Source of the DNA: JAFGIT01 sp016929465 [NCBI: Candidatus Coatesbacteria bacterium]
Lineage (GTDB): Bacteria > B130-G9
Length of the DNA: 6,721 bases
Direction of reading: 5' to 3'
Assembly: GCA_016929465.1 (NCBI GenBank)
Contig: JAFGIT010000100.1
Coordinates: forward strand, 1 to 6,721
This document shows, one piece after another, positions 5,416 through 6,721 of this stretch; the first letter of the stretch is position 1; every line of letters starts with the position of its first letter. The position numbers and the translations under genes were made by a program. The notes beneath the pieces were generated by a model. It did not search any database. It was not told where the DNA came from and was given only the letters and a program-made list of their open reading frames with translations.

Positions 5416-6721
5416 ATGGATAAGACCAACGAAAGGCGAGAACTGACGAGCCAGCGGGCTCGCGAGAGGGGCTACGAGGTCGATGGGCTACGGCTCGGAT
5501 GCGGCTGGACGCAGGGAGAATTGACCAGACCATTGGCCCTGGTCGAGAGCTGTTATGGTCATTCACACCCAGGCAGTATTCACCTCGATGCGGTAACACA
5601 GAAGGCTTACGAGGGGCTCTTGCAGGCAGGATTGACGCCGGCCAAGTACTTCTGCTCCGACGTCTGCGACGGTATAACGCAGGGGACCGACGCGATGAGG
5701 CTCTCACTCGCATCCAGGGAGGTCATTGCCCACGCGGCCGAGCTGCATGGAAAGTCCGCCCATGCCGACGGAGTGGTCTTCGTGTCGAGCTGCGACAAGG
5801 CGATTCCGGGGCACTTAATCGCTGGTGCCAGGCTCGATCTGCCGACGGCATTCGCGCTCGGCGGAGTAATGTCTCATGGGTCACACTTCAAGACACTCGA
5901 GGCTGTCGTAGATGTCGAACGCAGATTCCAGAGGGGGGCTATCAACCGATCCACGAGAGATGCGCTGTACGAGGACGCATGTCCCACTGCGGGGGCCTGT
6001 GCATTCATGGGGACCGCCTGCACCATGCAGATCATGGCCGAGGCGCTGGGGCTCGCCCTTCCTGGGACCGCTCTTTTCCCCGCCGCATCTCTGAGCTTGC
6101 TCAGGCTGGCGAATGAGACGGGGCACGTCCTGGCCGAACTGCTCAAAGGAGGAGTCAGATTTTCTGATATCGTAACGCGAGCATCCCTGAAGAACGCTCT
6201 GACGGTGCTTGCTGCTGTCGGTGGTTCTACGAATGCGCTCCTTCATCTCGCGGCGCTCGCGAATGTGATGGGCTTCGAATTCTCGCTGAAGGAGGCGGAT
6301 GCCATCTTCGCCAGCACACCGCTTTTGTGTGACATCAGGCCGAGTGGGCGATATCCCTCGGACTTCTTCTGGCAGGCAGGAGGTTTGCCCAGAGTGATCA
6401 TGGAGCTCGGTGACGCTCTAGTGGGCAGCGCAAAGACGATCACAGGGATGACGCTCGCAGAATCTGCGGAGTGCTACATTCGAAGCCGCCCTGTGGAATT
6501 GGCTGAAGGCTACCTCAACCGATTTGGCCTCGCGCCATCGGATATTATCAGGCCGGTCAAATCCCCTCTCAGGAAATCCAGCCCAATTGCGATTCTATTT
6601 GGCAACCTTGCTCCGAACGGCGCTGTCGGTAAGCGAACCTCCGATTCGGATGGCCCGCGGATTTTCTCGGCAAGGGTGTTCGACGACCAAGAGAGCGCGC
6701 TCAGGGCAATCTCAACGAGCG
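5416..6721 (+). CDS. IlvD/Edd-family dehydratase, 3' end beyond the window
   Basis: The frame is open from ATG 5416 to the right edge: 435 residues of a family usually about 550-650 long. These iron-sulfur enzymes dehydrate dihydroxy-acids (IlvD, valine/isoleucine synthesis) or sugar acids. Visible motifs are HPGSIHLD (51-58), VCDGITQGTDAM (83-94), SLASRE, SCDKAIPG (125-132), ACPTAGACAFMGTACTM (188-204), GGSTNALLH (269-277) and FGNLAPNGAVGK (395-406). Cys126 and Cys195 match two cluster ligands, and Asp85, Asp127 and Lys128 match the metal site. The classical first ligand (PCN.HL) is missing; Cys84 is a candidate replacement. The opening LGCGWTQGEL, the CDG.TQGT motif and CAFMGTA recall sugar-acid dehydratases of the YjhG/YagF kind, so I do not assign ilvD. 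An automatic pipeline would probably say dihydroxy-acid dehydratase. The C-terminal active-site part is not visible. Confidence 0.87.
   Translation, partial: MDKTNERRELTSQRARERGYEVDGLRLGCGWTQGELTRPLALVESCYGHSHPGSIHLDAVTQKAYEGLLQAGLTPAKYFCSDVCDGITQGTDAMRLSLASREVIAHAAELHGKSAHADGVVFVSSCDKAIPGHLIAGARLDLPTAFALGGVMSHGSHFKTLEAVVDVERRFQRGAINRSTRDALYEDACPTAGACAFMGTACTMQIMAEALGLALPGTALFPAASLSLLRLANETGHVLAELLKGGVRFSDIVTRASLKNALTVLAAVGGSTNALLHLAALANVMGFEFSLKEADAIFASTPLLCDIRPSGRYPSDFFWQAGGLPRVIMELGDALVGSAKTITGMTLAESAECYIRSRPVELAEGYLNRFGLAPSDIIRPVKSPLRKSSPIAILFGNLAPNGAVGKRTSDSDGPRIFSARVFDDQESALRAISTS

Noticed and set aside
5499-6116. A 205-codon plus-strand frame within the dehydratase gene
   Set aside because: It is read in a different frame from the conserved IlvD/Edd motifs, which run unbroken from 5416 to the edge. 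Its product is Arg/Gly-rich and unlike any family I know.

Overview
The window reads as an ordinary stretch of chromosome from a bacterium, probably a poorly characterised or uncultured lineage. Bacterial signals are a near-consensus sigma-70-type promoter, Shine-Dalgarno sites, a GatC subunit and a DnaC/DnaI-type ATPase. Base composition is moderately GC-rich, arginine AGA/AGG codons are used freely, and two genes appear to begin with TTG. The phylum cannot be fixed from this sequence. I see no rRNA, tRNA, CRISPR array, insertion sequence or phage gene.

Layout. Positions 1-281 hold no secure gene. They contain a possible start of a leftward gene at the edge (weak), a strong rightward promoter at 135-163 and a leader of roughly 110 bases ending in a clear ribosome binding site. 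Five rightward genes follow with almost no gaps: (1) a 1110-residue exported protein with a transglutaminase-like core and two C-terminal Asp-rich Ig-like repeats, 282-3614; (2) gatC, 3619-3912; (3) a DnaC/DnaI-like AAA+ ATPase with an N-terminal four-Cys zinc motif, 3909-4697; (4) a cyclase / kynurenine-formamidase-like metal hydrolase, best started at TTG 4687 and ending at 5382; (5) an IlvD/Edd-family dehydratase, starting at 5416 and cut by the right edge.

Spacing (4-base gap, ATGA overlap, 11-base overlap, 33-base gap) and the absence of any visible terminator suggest one transcript from the promoter at 135-163. The gene contents do not form one known pathway. gatC serves tRNA-dependent amidation, the ATPase suggests helicase loading, and the cyclase and dehydratase could form a small carbon-catabolism pair. 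No gatA or gatB is present, so gatC is separated from its usual partners here. The most useful points for a second look are the architecture of the exported protein, the isolated gatC, and the dehydratase, whose motifs look closer to sugar-acid dehydratases of the YjhG/YagF type than to classical IlvD. I did not find a convincing new multi-gene system.
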